NCBI GenBank assembly: GCA_012513735.1
Contig: JAAZBR010000087.1
Span: forward strand, 1 to 8,292
DNA from: Clostridiales bacterium
GTDB taxonomy: Bacteria > Bacillota > Clostridia > Christensenellales > Aristaeellaceae
DNA length: 8,292 nt
Direction: 5' to 3'
Part shown: positions 1-6,104 of the stretch, piece after piece
How positions within the stretch are numbered: the first letter of the stretch is position 1
How the letters are laid out: each line of letters starts with the position of its first letter
The notes under the pieces: model-generated
The model's database searches: none
Told to the model about the DNA's origin: nothing
The model's input: the letters and a program-made list of their open reading frames with translations, nothing else
Position numbers and translations under genes: made by a program

Positions 1-695
1 TCCTCCACCAGCACGCGCCGGTCGTAGGAGAAGGCCAGCTCCAGCGCATCGCTGAGGGAGCGGAAGTCCGTCGCCCGGCTGACGCCGATGGAACTGCCCA
101 GGTTGGCGGGCTTTACAAACACCGGGTAGGGCAGCGTGCTTTCCACCTGCTTGATCAAAGCCACCGCATCATGCCGCCAGGCACTGCGCAGCACCGGCAG
201 GTCTTTCAGCACCGGAAAGCCGAAGCTGCGGAAAACCTGTTTCATAAAGATCTTGTCCATGGAGATGGCGCTGGAGGAGACACCGCTGGAGGCATAGGGA
301 ATGTTCATCAGCTCCAGCAGGCCCTGCAGTGTGCCGTCCTCCCCGTGGAGGCCATGCATCACAGGGATGGCCACATCCAGCCGCGCCGCGATACGCCGGT
401 TGCCGCCCCGGTAGAGGCGCCCCCTGTCATAGGCGATCAGCGCGCCCGAACGGGCGGTGACATCGGGCTGCACCCGCTGAATCCCCGGCTTACCCGGGTC
501 AAAGGCGGGCACATAGGCCGTCATGCTTTTCAGGGGCTCGCCGGTGTACCAGGCGCCTTCCTGGGAGATATAGACGGGAATGATGTCATACTTGTCCCCG
601 TCGGCGTGCTGCATCATCTGCACGGCAGAGATCACCGACACCTCATGCTCACAGCTTCGGGAACCGAAGATCACGCCCACTTTCAGCTTGCTCAT
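1..695 (-). CDS. ddl: D-alanine--D-alanine ligase, partial (C-terminus beyond window start)
   Basis: ATP-dependent ligase that joins two D-alanines into the dipeptide used by MurF; cytoplasmic peptidoglycan precursor synthesis. Seen: an uninterrupted frame of 231 codons reading leftward off the window. The N-terminal motif EHEVSVISA (residues 16-24) carries the family's conserved Glu. HGLHGEDGTLQGLLEL (114-129), a SAISMDK segment (142-148) and the ATP-grasp segment VKPANLGSSIGVS (194-206) follow in the normal order. Full-length members have roughly 350-370 residues, so about one third is missing, including the omega-loop that distinguishes D-Ala from D-Lac or D-Ser as second substrate. Residue 22 is Ile, where VanA-type ligases have Lys, which leans towards an ordinary Ddl. 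The ATG overlaps the murF stop as ATGA (692-695), so translation is probably coupled. The ribosome binding site is weak (GAGG). Family call secure; exact substrate inferred. Confidence 0.93.
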   Translation of the reverse strand, partial: MSKLKVGVIFGSRSCEHEVSVISAVQMMQHADGDKYDIIPVYISQEGAWYTGEPLKSMTAYVPAFDPGKPGIQRVQPDVTARSGALIAYDRGRLYRGGNRRIAARLDVAIPVMHGLHGEDGTLQGLLELMNIPYASSGVSSSAISMDKIFMKQVFRSFGFPVLKDLPVLRSAWRHDAVALIKQVESTLPYPVFVKPANLGSSIGVSRATDFRSLSDALELAFSYDRRVLVE

Positions 696-2293
696 GCCAA
701 TGCCTCGCTGTACTGGTCGGGCAGGTCGTTCTCGTACAGGATGATGTCGCCGGGCAGGGTGTGGCTGTCCATCCAGCTCTGGGCCTCCTGGAGGCTGACG
801 AAAGTGTGGATGTTTTCAGCATTAAAGCCGGCGTTTTCCAATCCCTGCTTGATAGGCAGCGTGCGCTTGGGCCCTACCAGCAGTACCAGGTCGGCCACGG
901 CAGCGATGTGCTCACCCATCTGACGGTGGTATTCAGCCTGCTGGGCGCCCAGCTCCACATAGCCCGGGGTGATGACCACCTTGCGGCCGTCGTAACCCGC
1001 CAGCACAGCCAGGGCGGCGCGGCTGGACTCCGGGTTGGTGTTGAAGCCGTTGTTGATCAGCACGCTGCCGTCAGGCTGCTTTTCGGGCTTCAGCCTGGCC
1101 TGCACGGGCTCTGCCTGGGCGATGCCGTGCTGCAACTGCGCATCGGTCAGCCCAAGGCGCCGGGCCACGGCAGCCGCCAGCAGCAGGTTGTTGATGTTGT
1201 GCTGCCCGCAAAGCTGAGTCTGGCATTTCAGCCGGGTTCCGTCCTTGAAGCACAGGGTGAAGCGGCTGCCCTCAAAATCAAGCTGCAGATCCTCCGCCCA
1301 CAGGTCGTCCTCGGGCTTGCCCACGATGGCCTTGGGCAAAGCCGTCTGCTGATACAGCTCCAGGCAGATGCCGCCATCATTGAAAAACACGGCGTAGCCA
1401 TCCTTGGGCAAGGCGCGGATCAGATCATACTTGGTGTCCCGCACCCGCTCAAGGCTGCCGAAGGTCTCCAGATGCTGGGGACCCACGGCAGTCAATACGC
1501 CGATCTGCGGCCGCACCAGGCGGCAAAGCTGGCGGATGTCATGGCGGTGCCGCGCCCCCATCTCGGCAATAAACACCCGGTGGGCGGGCTCCAGGTCCTC
1601 CCGCACGGAACGGGTGATGCCCATGGGGGTGTTGAAGCTGGACCGGGTGGCCAGCACGCTGTATCGTTGACGCAGCAGGGCGGCAAGAAAAAACTTGACC
1701 GAGGTCTTGCCGTAGCTGCCCGTGATGCCGATGCGGATCAGCCCCTCCTGGGCATCCAGTTGGCGCATGGCATCCCGCTCAAACAGCTTCTTGACAAAGT
1801 GCTCCAACGGGAACACCAGCAGCGCGGCCAGTGCCAGCCACAGGGGCAAAAACAGGGGCAGCACGCAGCTCAGACCCATAATGGGCGCCACAGCGCGCAG
1901 GCCCAGCCCCAGGGCAACCATTACCACGGCCAGTACAGCAAACAGGCGCTTGACCCGGGATGTATAGTGCAGGCGCTTGATGCTTTTGTGTCCGCGGTGG
2001 AACAGCAGCCCCAGGGCAATGCCCAGCGCCAGGGTCAGCAGCGCCGCCACCAGCATCAACCAGGGGCTGCCCGCCCGGGAGGCATAGTCGGCCCCCGCGC
2101 ACAGCGCAAAACTGCCGACCGCCAACAGCAGACCGGGCAGCATTTCCTGCCGCCAGCGGCGTTTAAGCGCAGCCAGATAGCCGCCAAACTGATAGCTGCT
2201 CAGCTGGAACACATGTACCAGGCCCTTGGCCGCCGGTACAGCAGCCACGCAGGGCGCCAGCCACAGAATCAGGGTGAAAAGAGTATCAGACAA
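692..2293 (-). CDS. murF: MurF-type Mur ligase with N-terminal membrane domain (UDP-MurNAc-tripeptide--D-Ala-D-Ala ligase)
   Basis: Adds D-Ala-D-Ala to UDP-MurNAc-tripeptide, using ATP. From a TTG start at 2293 the protein has 533 residues, longer than typical MurF (about 450). The extra length is an N-terminal region with about five hydrophobic segments (roughly residues 2-22, 52-71, 78-98, 117-136, 143-164), predicted to anchor the enzyme in the membrane. The ligase core follows: P-loop GSYGKTS (192-198), AEMGARH (243-249), GPQHLETFGS (271-280), the ADP-side motif GQHNINNLLLAA (363-374), NNGFNTNPESS (414-424) in place of the usual DDSYNANP, and TPGYVELG (442-449). TTG is preferred because an AGAGAGG lies 12 bases upstream and this start keeps the first hydrophobic helix. 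An ATG at 2383 would only add hydrolase-shadow sequence, and the next internal Met would remove the first helix. It overlaps the hydrolase gene by 8 bases and ddl by 4. Confidence 0.88.
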   Translation of the reverse strand: MSDTLFTLILWLAPCVAAVPAAKGLVHVFQLSSYQFGGYLAALKRRWRQEMLPGLLLAVGSFALCAGADYASRAGSPWLMLVAALLTLALGIALGLLFHRGHKSIKRLHYTSRVKRLFAVLAVVMVALGLGLRAVAPIMGLSCVLPLFLPLWLALAALLVFPLEHFVKKLFERDAMRQLDAQEGLIRIGITGSYGKTSVKFFLAALLRQRYSVLATRSSFNTPMGITRSVREDLEPAHRVFIAEMGARHRHDIRQLCRLVRPQIGVLTAVGPQHLETFGSLERVRDTKYDLIRALPKDGYAVFFNDGGICLELYQQTALPKAIVGKPEDDLWAEDLQLDFEGSRFTLCFKDGTRLKCQTQLCGQHNINNLLLAAAVARRLGLTDAQLQHGIAQAEPVQARLKPEKQPDGSVLINNGFNTNPESSRAALAVLAGYDGRKVVITPGYVELGAQQAEYHRQMGEHIAAVADLVLLVGPKRTLPIKQGLENAGFNAENIHTFVSLQEAQSWMDSHTLPGDIILYENDLPDQYSEALA

Positions 2294-3089
2294 CAGCTTG
2301 TTTATCCTCTCTGATGAAGGCCAGCACAATGGCCGCAAAGCGGGCCGCTTCCTCCAGGTAGGCAAAGTGCCCGCGCCCCGCAAAGGGGATCAGCGCGGCG
2401 TCGGGAATTTCCCGCTCCATGCGCTGGGCCATCCACAAGGGCGTCGCCTCATCCAGCTCGCCCCAGATAAGCAGTGTGGGCGCCTTGACCAGAGGCAGCA
2501 GGGGCCCTAAGTCCTCGTTGACGATACGCACGAAGGTGGCCTTCATGTCCTCATCCGCCTCAAGATAGTCAGCCGAACTGCGGCTGTCCCGCAGCCTCCG
2601 CTGTACAGCGGAGGCAACAGAGCCCACCAGGGGCAGGCGCTTCAGCTTTTCCAGCTTCTGCCGCTGTTGCTGGTACCTCTGGGCGGCCTCTTTTTCCTGC
2701 TCGCTCTGGGGGCGCCGCAGGCCGGCGCCGCCGGTCAGCACCAGGCGCTTGATCAGCCAGGGGCGGTTGGCCGCCAGCCACAGCGCAATGCGCCCGCCAA
2801 AGGAGTGGGCCACCAACGTCACCTGATTCAGGGACAGGGCCGCCATGGCGGCCTCGGTCCACAGGGCAAATTGCTCCACCCCCCAGGTCTCCCGGGGCTT
2901 GCCTGTCTGCCCGTGGGCCGGGAACTCCAGCGCCGTCACCCGGCAGTCGCCCTGCAGCAGGCGCGCGATGGGAGCCAGGTGACGCTCCAGCGTCACCGCC
3001 TTGCCCCAGCCGTGGAGCAGCAGCACCTGCTCCTCCCCGTTGCCGTATTGCTCGTAGTGGGAAGGGATACCCAGAACATCCATCATCAT
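2286..3089 (-). CDS. alpha/beta hydrolase, substrate unknown
   Basis: Predicted cytoplasmic alpha/beta-hydrolase-fold enzyme of 267 residues, the usual size. Seen: oxyanion-hole segment LLLHGWG (23-29), HGQTGKP (59-65), nucleophile elbow AHSFGG with Ser96, acid residue in WGELDEATP (Asp213), and catalytic His241 in GRGHFAYLEE. The triad is complete, so the protein should be active. A cap region rich in Gln, Lys and Arg (about 128-175) lies between nucleophile and acid. No signal peptide or membrane segment is seen. The first of three consecutive ATGs (3089) is chosen because GGAGG sits about 10 bases upstream and the ATG overlaps the stop of the acetyltransferase gene (ATGA, 3086-3089). The stop overlaps the start of murF by 8 bases, placing it firmly in the cell-wall operon. 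Esterase, amidase or lipase-like activity is possible; nothing in the sequence fixes the substrate. Confidence 0.87.
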   Translation of the reverse strand: MMMDVLGIPSHYEQYGNGEEQVLLLHGWGKAVTLERHLAPIARLLQGDCRVTALEFPAHGQTGKPRETWGVEQFALWTEAAMAALSLNQVTLVAHSFGGRIALWLAANRPWLIKRLVLTGGAGLRRPQSEQEKEAAQRYQQQRQKLEKLKRLPLVGSVASAVQRRLRDSRSSADYLEADEDMKATFVRIVNEDLGPLLPLVKAPTLLIWGELDEATPLWMAQRMEREIPDAALIPFAGRGHFAYLEEAARFAAIVLAFIREDKQAVV

Positions 3090-3565
3090 AGGGCGCTGCC
3101 CTCCCCACGCGGAAGCTGCAGGATGTAGCGGCACTTCCGGGTTGCCCCCATGCATACCTCCCGGTGCTCTGCCGGCACCGGGGCAATGCGCTCCAGCACA
3201 CAGCCTGCGTGCAGGCAGGTGTAGCGGCTGGGCAGGTTGTCCACATTGGTGGTGATGACCGGGTGCAATAGTCCCTCCTGTTGCATCAAGGGAATCAGCA
3301 GGCGCAGCGCGCGGCCTGCATAGCCGTTGCCGCGCCAGGTGGGGTGGATGCGGTAGCCGATGTGCCCCAAATAGTACAGGGCCGGGCTTTCGCCCAGCCG
3401 CAGGCTGATGTAGCCAATGGGACGGCGGGAGCCCTTCAGGCAGATATGAAAGGTATAGCCATCCTCAATCTCGCTTTGGCGATCCTGCATACCCGCCTGA
3501 TCCAGGATGAGTTCGATCACCCCATCGCCATACAGCGCCTTGCGGCGTTTCCAAAGGCCTAACAC
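3086..3565 (-). CDS. GNAT family N-acetyltransferase, substrate unknown
   Basis: First gene of the minus-strand operon, about 159 residues. GNAT enzymes move an acetyl group from acetyl-CoA to an amine. Seen: the beta4 region GYRIHP (70-75), the acetyl-CoA pyrophosphate-binding motif RGNGYA (78-83, fitting R/Q-x-x-G-x-G/A), and the C-terminal DNLPSRYTCLHAG segment (109-121), which matches the usual DN-x-x-S-x-R-x-C-x-x-x-G pattern except for Tyr in place of the second Arg. The GTG at 3565 is preferred: AGGAGG lies 4 bases upstream, and the resulting start MLGLWKRRKALY resembles, from memory, related clostridial GNAT proteins that begin near an LWKR-type segment. An in-frame GTG at 3607 with a GAAGGGG 10 bases upstream would add 14 residues and cannot be excluded. 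It overlaps the hydrolase start by 4 bases. The acceptor is unknown; a cell-wall role is suggested only by the neighbours. Confidence 0.85.
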   Translation of the reverse strand: MLGLWKRRKALYGDGVIELILDQAGMQDRQSEIEDGYTFHICLKGSRRPIGYISLRLGESPALYYLGHIGYRIHPTWRGNGYAGRALRLLIPLMQQEGLLHPVITTNVDNLPSRYTCLHAGCVLERIAPVPAEHREVCMGATRKCRYILQLPRGEGSAL

Positions 3566-3576
3566 ACTGCCTCCTG

Positions 3577-3590
3577 CCGCCTTCAGGCGG
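3577..3590 (-). other. small hairpin just upstream of the GNAT ribosome binding site
   Basis: Perfect 5-bp inverted repeat CCGCC / GGCGG around a four-base loop (TGAA in the transcript). It ends 1 base before the AGGAGG at 3575-3570. If the gene starts at 3565 this stem lies in the leader and could affect ribosome access; if it starts at 3607 it lies in codons 6-10. There is no U-run after it, so it is not a terminator. Confidence 0.4.
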
Positions 3591-3668
3591 TGATTGTATT
3601 CTATCACACCGGGCCAGCCCCTTCAAGGCGAGGCGGCTTCTGACCGACGATGTCCAGCCCCGCGGATG

Positions 3669-3697
3669 AATATACATCTCTGTATATACATTTTCAG
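3669..3697 (-). promoter_or_regulatory. sigma-A-type promoter for the GNAT-hydrolase-murF-ddl operon
   Basis: Read on the minus strand: -35 CTGAAA (complement of 3692-3697; 4 of 6 to TTGACA), a 17-base spacer, then -10 TATATT (complement of 3669-3674; 5 of 6 to TATAAT). Transcription would start near 3662, giving a leader of roughly 100 bases to the GTG at 3565. The palindrome at 3681-3690 sits in the spacer, so a protein bound there would occlude the promoter. Confidence 0.6.
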
Positions 3698-3705
3698 GTA
3701 TACAT
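3671..3705. repeat. three TATACAT direct repeats with exact 14-base period, candidate operator
   Basis: TATACAT occurs at 3671-3677, 3685-3691 and 3699-3705, exactly 14 bases apart. The repeats are embedded in palindromic sequence: ATGAATATACAT (3666-3677, imperfect), TGTATATACA (3681-3690, perfect) and GTATAC (3698-3703). The block spans the predicted minus-strand promoter and the -35 of the candidate plus-strand promoter, so a bound regulator could act on both operons. The stretch 3681-3696 also resembles an ArgR box (TGAAT-N6-ATTCA with 2 of 10 arm mismatches), which would suit arginine genes. The 14-base period is not the usual spacing of ArgR box pairs, about 20-21 bases centre to centre. 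Confidence 0.55.
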
Positions 3706-3727
3706 TCTGCACGGTCTATGCTACACT
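3699..3727 (+). promoter_or_regulatory. weak candidate promoter for the arcA operon
   Basis: TATACA (3699-3704, 4 of 6 to TTGACA), 17 bases, TACACT (3722-3727, 4 of 6 to TATAAT). Start of transcription would be near 3734, leaving a leader of about 35 bases. The match is modest, as for a promoter needing activation; TATGCT at 3717-3722 is an alternative -10. Its -35 lies directly next to the -35 of the opposing promoter and overlaps the third TATACAT repeat. Confidence 0.3.
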
Positions 3728-3769
3728 TTTTATGGAAAAACTCTATTCTCAATACATTCGAGGTAATTG

Positions 3770-5005
3770 ATGAACCTATCTGTATACAGCGAGACAGCGC
3801 CGCTGCGTGAGGTGCTGCTGCATCGGCCGGGGGCTGAGCTGGAGCAATTGACCCCCTCCCACCTGGGGCGCATGCTGTTTGATGACATCCCCTTCCTGTC
3901 GGGCGCCCAGAAGGAACACGACGCTTTTGCCGACACCCTGCGCCGTCAGGGTGTCAAGGTGCGCTATCTGCTGGACCTGGCGGCAGAAACGCTGCAGCAG
4001 TCGGACGACCTGCGCCTGTGCTTTATTGAAGACTTTATCACGGCCGCAGGCCCCGCAGCATCCTATTACGCCCAGCCCATCAGGGAGCTGCTGGGCAGTA
4101 TGCGGGATTGCCGCCGGCTGGTAGAACACACCATGCGCGGCATCACTGACCGGGACCTTGATATCAGCCACCGGCGTCCGCTGGTGCAAGCAATCATCGG
4201 CAATGAGCCCAGCTTCATCACAGACCCGGTGCCCAACCTGTACTTCTCCCGGGATCCCTTCAGCGTGGTGGGTCACGGTGTAGTGCTAAGCCGTATGCAT
4301 GCACCTGCCCGCCAGCGGGAGACCCTCTATGGCCGTTATATTCTGCAGCACCACCCGGACTATGCGGGCGCCGTACCACTGTACTACGACCCCAGTCTGC
4401 CCTTCAGCATCGAAGGGGGCGACCTGCTGACCCTGTCCCCCCGTCTGCTGTGTGTGGGCCTGAGCCAGCGCACCACCCCCGAAGCGGTGGAGCTGCTTGC
4501 CGACAGGCTGTTTCAGGATGAACGCTGCGGCATCCGGGAGGTACTGGCCATCAGCATCCCCAATATCCGCGCATACATGCACCTGGACACAGTCTTTACC
4601 CAGGTGGACAAAGCCGTTTTCACGGTCCATCCCGGCATTCTCAACGTGGTCAAGATCTGGCTGCTCAGGCCGGGAGTCGGGAGCCGGCTCCATGTGAAGG
4701 AACTGGAGGGCGATCTGGCGGACATTCTGGCCCAGGTCATGGGCCTGGATCAGGTCACGCTGATCAAGGGCGGCGGAAGCGACAGCATCGCTGCCCAGCG
4801 GGAACAGTGGAACGACGGCAGCAACACCCTGTGCGTGGCGCCGGGCAAGGTGATCGTGTATAACCGCAACACCGTGACCAACGCCATTTTGCAGGAGCAC
4901 GGCATCCAGACCATCGAGGTGCCGGGCAGCGAACTGGGCCGCGGCCGGGGCGGGCCCCGCTGCATGTCCATGCCGCTGATCAGGGATAACGCCCAGCCGG
5001 ATTAA
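3770..5005 (+). CDS. arcA: arginine deiminase
   Basis: Hydrolyses L-arginine to L-citrulline and ammonia, the first step of the arginine deiminase pathway; cytoplasmic. The 411-residue length is normal. All residues of the guanidine-modifying active site are visible in order: Asp162 in FSRDPF, Glu215 in IEGGD, His271 and Asp273 in MHLDTVF, and the nucleophile Cys398 in GPRCMSMP. The N-terminal SVYSETAPLREVLLHRPG and FDD (37-39) are also typical. The ATG at 3770 is chosen because GAGG at 3760-3763 lies 6 bases upstream; the in-frame TTG at 3767 would be only 3 bases from it. First gene of the plus-strand operon, 60 bases before the ornithine carbamoyltransferase gene. The upstream repeats and a CTGTATACAG palindrome in codons 4-7 suggest transcriptional control. 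Confidence 0.97.
   Translation: MNLSVYSETAPLREVLLHRPGAELEQLTPSHLGRMLFDDIPFLSGAQKEHDAFADTLRRQGVKVRYLLDLAAETLQQSDDLRLCFIEDFITAAGPAASYYAQPIRELLGSMRDCRRLVEHTMRGITDRDLDISHRRPLVQAIIGNEPSFITDPVPNLYFSRDPFSVVGHGVVLSRMHAPARQRETLYGRYILQHHPDYAGAVPLYYDPSLPFSIEGGDLLTLSPRLLCVGLSQRTTPEAVELLADRLFQDERCGIREVLAISIPNIRAYMHLDTVFTQVDKAVFTVHPGILNVVKIWLLRPGVGSRLHVKELEGDLADILAQVMGLDQVTLIKGGGSDSIAAQREQWNDGSNTLCVAPGKVIVYNRNTVTNAILQEHGIQTIEVPGSELGRGRGGPRCMSMPLIRDNAQPD
3780..3789. promoter_or_regulatory. CTGTATACAG palindrome inside the start of arcA, possible auxiliary operator
   Basis: A perfect 10-base palindrome lies in codons 4-7 of arcA. Its core, GTATAC, is shared with 3698-3703 upstream and is close to TGTATATACA at 3681-3690. 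It may be a downstream half of the same operator system, or chance from the codons for Ser-Val-Tyr-Ser. Confidence 0.3.
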
Positions 5006-5014
5006 AAAGCAAAT

Positions 5015-5041
5015 AGGTTAGGTTATAATAAAACCCAACCT
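5015..5041 (+). promoter_or_regulatory. intergenic hairpin between arcA and arcB with a perfect -10-like TATAAT in it
   Basis: AGGTTAGGTT (5015-5024) pairs with AACCCAACCT (5032-5041): 9 of 10 pairs with one internal A-C mismatch, and a 7-base loop. No U-run follows, so it does not look like an intrinsic terminator. TATAAT at 5024-5029 matches the -10 consensus exactly, but the sequence 17 bases upstream (ATTAAA, 5001-5006) is a poor -35. It could be a secondary promoter, an RNA stability or processing element that sets different arcA and arcB levels, or an operator. Confidence 0.4.
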
Positions 5042-5051
5042 GTACATGATG

Positions 5052-5058
5052 AAGGAGG
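5052..5058 (+). promoter_or_regulatory. strong ribosome binding site of arcB
   Basis: AAGGAGG followed by 7 bases and ATG at 5066. It fixes the start of the carbamoyltransferase and shows that it has its own initiation despite the hairpin just upstream. Confidence 0.85.
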
Positions 5059-5065
5059 AACATCT

Positions 5066-6058
5066 ATGCCGCTGAACCTGAAGGGACGCAGCTACCTGAC
5101 GCTGAAGGATTTCTCGCCCGAGGAGATCCGCTACCTGCTGGACCTGAGCCACGACCTGAAGCGCAAGAAGCGCGCCGGTATCCCGGGGGATCTGCTCAGG
5201 GGGCGCAACATCGTATTGCTGTTCGAAAAAACCTCCACCCGCACCCGCTGCGCCTTTGAGACCGCCTGCTGGGATGAGGGCGGCAATGCCACCTTCCTCT
5301 CCAACAGCCAAATGGGAAAAAAAGAGAGTCTGGAGGACACCGCCAGGGTGCTGGGCCGCTTCTACGACGGCATCGAGTTCCGCGGGTTTGATCACAGAAC
5401 CGTGGAGGATCTGGCACGCTTTGCCGGTGTGCCGGTGTGGAACGGCTTGACAGACCGCTTTCACCCCACCCAGGCCCTGGCCGACATCATGACGCTGGAA
5501 GAAAACACCAAAAAACCGCTGAGCGCCTGCAAGCTGGTGTACATGGGCGATGCCCGCAACAATGTGGCAAACTCCCTGATGGTGATTGCCGCCAAGCTGG
5601 GCATGCAGTATACCGCCATCTCCCCCGCCTCGCTGAAGCCCGAGGCAGCATTGTTCGATGAGATGCAGAAGCTGGCCGAAACAACGGGGGCTAAGCTGCA
5701 GTGGAGCGACCAGGTAAAGGATGTACAGGGTGCCGATGCCGTGTACACCGACGTATGGGTGTCCATGGGCGAAGAGGCGCTGTTTGAAGAGCGCATCAAG
5801 CTGCTCACCCCCTACAGGGTGACGGAAGATGTAATGCGCCTGACCGGCAACCCCGGATGCATCTTCCTACACTGCCTGCCCAGCTTCCATGATCTGGAGA
5901 CGACCACGGGGCAGGAAATCCATCAAAAATACGGCCTCACGGAGATGGAGGTGGAGGACCGGGTCTTCCGGTCACCCAACAGCAAGGTATTTGACGAGGC
6001 AGAAAACCGCCTGCACACCATCAAGGCCGTGATGGTGGCCACCATCGGCAGGCAATAA
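5066..6058 (+). CDS. arcB: ornithine carbamoyltransferase, probably catabolic
   Basis: Interconverts citrulline plus phosphate with ornithine plus carbamoyl phosphate; here probably run in the direction of citrulline breakdown, supplying ornithine and carbamoyl phosphate. The 330-residue length fits. Seen: carbamoyl-phosphate site STRTR (57-61), HPTQ (133-136), [10 protein letters not shown] (161-170), ornithine loop DVWVSMGE (229-236), the HCLPSFHD motif (269-276; Ser where Ala is usual) and [11 protein letters not shown] (313-323). The middle segment YDGIEFRGF and [15 protein letters not shown] resemble ArcB and enterobacterial ArgF. Sequence alone does not separate catabolic from biosynthetic enzymes. 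The catabolic reading rests on position: arcA is 60 bases upstream and ornithine-oxidation genes start 46 bases downstream, with no terminator seen between. If biosynthetic, the symbol would be argF. Confidence 0.94.
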   Translation: MPLNLKGRSYLTLKDFSPEEIRYLLDLSHDLKRKKRAGIPGDLLRGRNIVLLFEKTSTRTRCAFETACWDEGGNATFLSNSQMGKKESLEDTARVLGRFYDGIEFRGFDHRTVEDLARFAGVPVWNGLTDRFHPTQALADIMTLEENTKKPLSACKLVYMGDARNNVANSLMVIAAKLGMQYTAISPASLKPEAALFDEMQKLAETTGAKLQWSDQVKDVQGADAVYTDVWVSMGEEALFEERIKLLTPYRVTEDVMRLTGNPGCIFLHCLPSFHDLETTTGQEIHQKYGLTEMEVEDRVFRSPNSKVFDEAENRLHTIKAVMVATIGRQ

Positions 6059-6104
6059 ACAGCTGCTGCCTGACTAAAGAAACATCACAGGGAGGTCTGC
6101 TGCG

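Noticed and set aside
1..695. Vancomycin-resistance-type D-Ala--D-Lac or D-Ser ligase
   Set aside because: The specificity loop lies outside the window, Ile22 replaces the Lys of VanA-type enzymes, and there is no vanH, vanX or vanT neighbour; ordinary Ddl beside murF is simpler.
171..923. Open frame on the plus strand (250 codons) across the ddl-murF junction
   Set aside because: Spans two genes on the other strand with recognisable Ddl and MurF motifs; its own translation has no motif.
761..2314. Long open frame on the plus strand (517 codons) opposite murF
   Set aside because: It is an antisense shadow in GC-rich coding sequence: low-complexity Gln/Gly/Ala-rich translation, no family motif, no ribosome site, and the opposite strand encodes a clear Mur ligase.
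3608..3769. Riboswitch or T-box leader between the divergent operons
   Set aside because: The plus-strand leader would be only about 35 bases, and the minus-strand leader about 100 bases with one short stem; no T-box or known riboswitch core was seen.
5015..5041. Intrinsic terminator after arcA
   Set aside because: The stem is AT-containing with a mismatch, and is followed by GTACATGATG rather than a U-run on either strand, so termination is unlikely.
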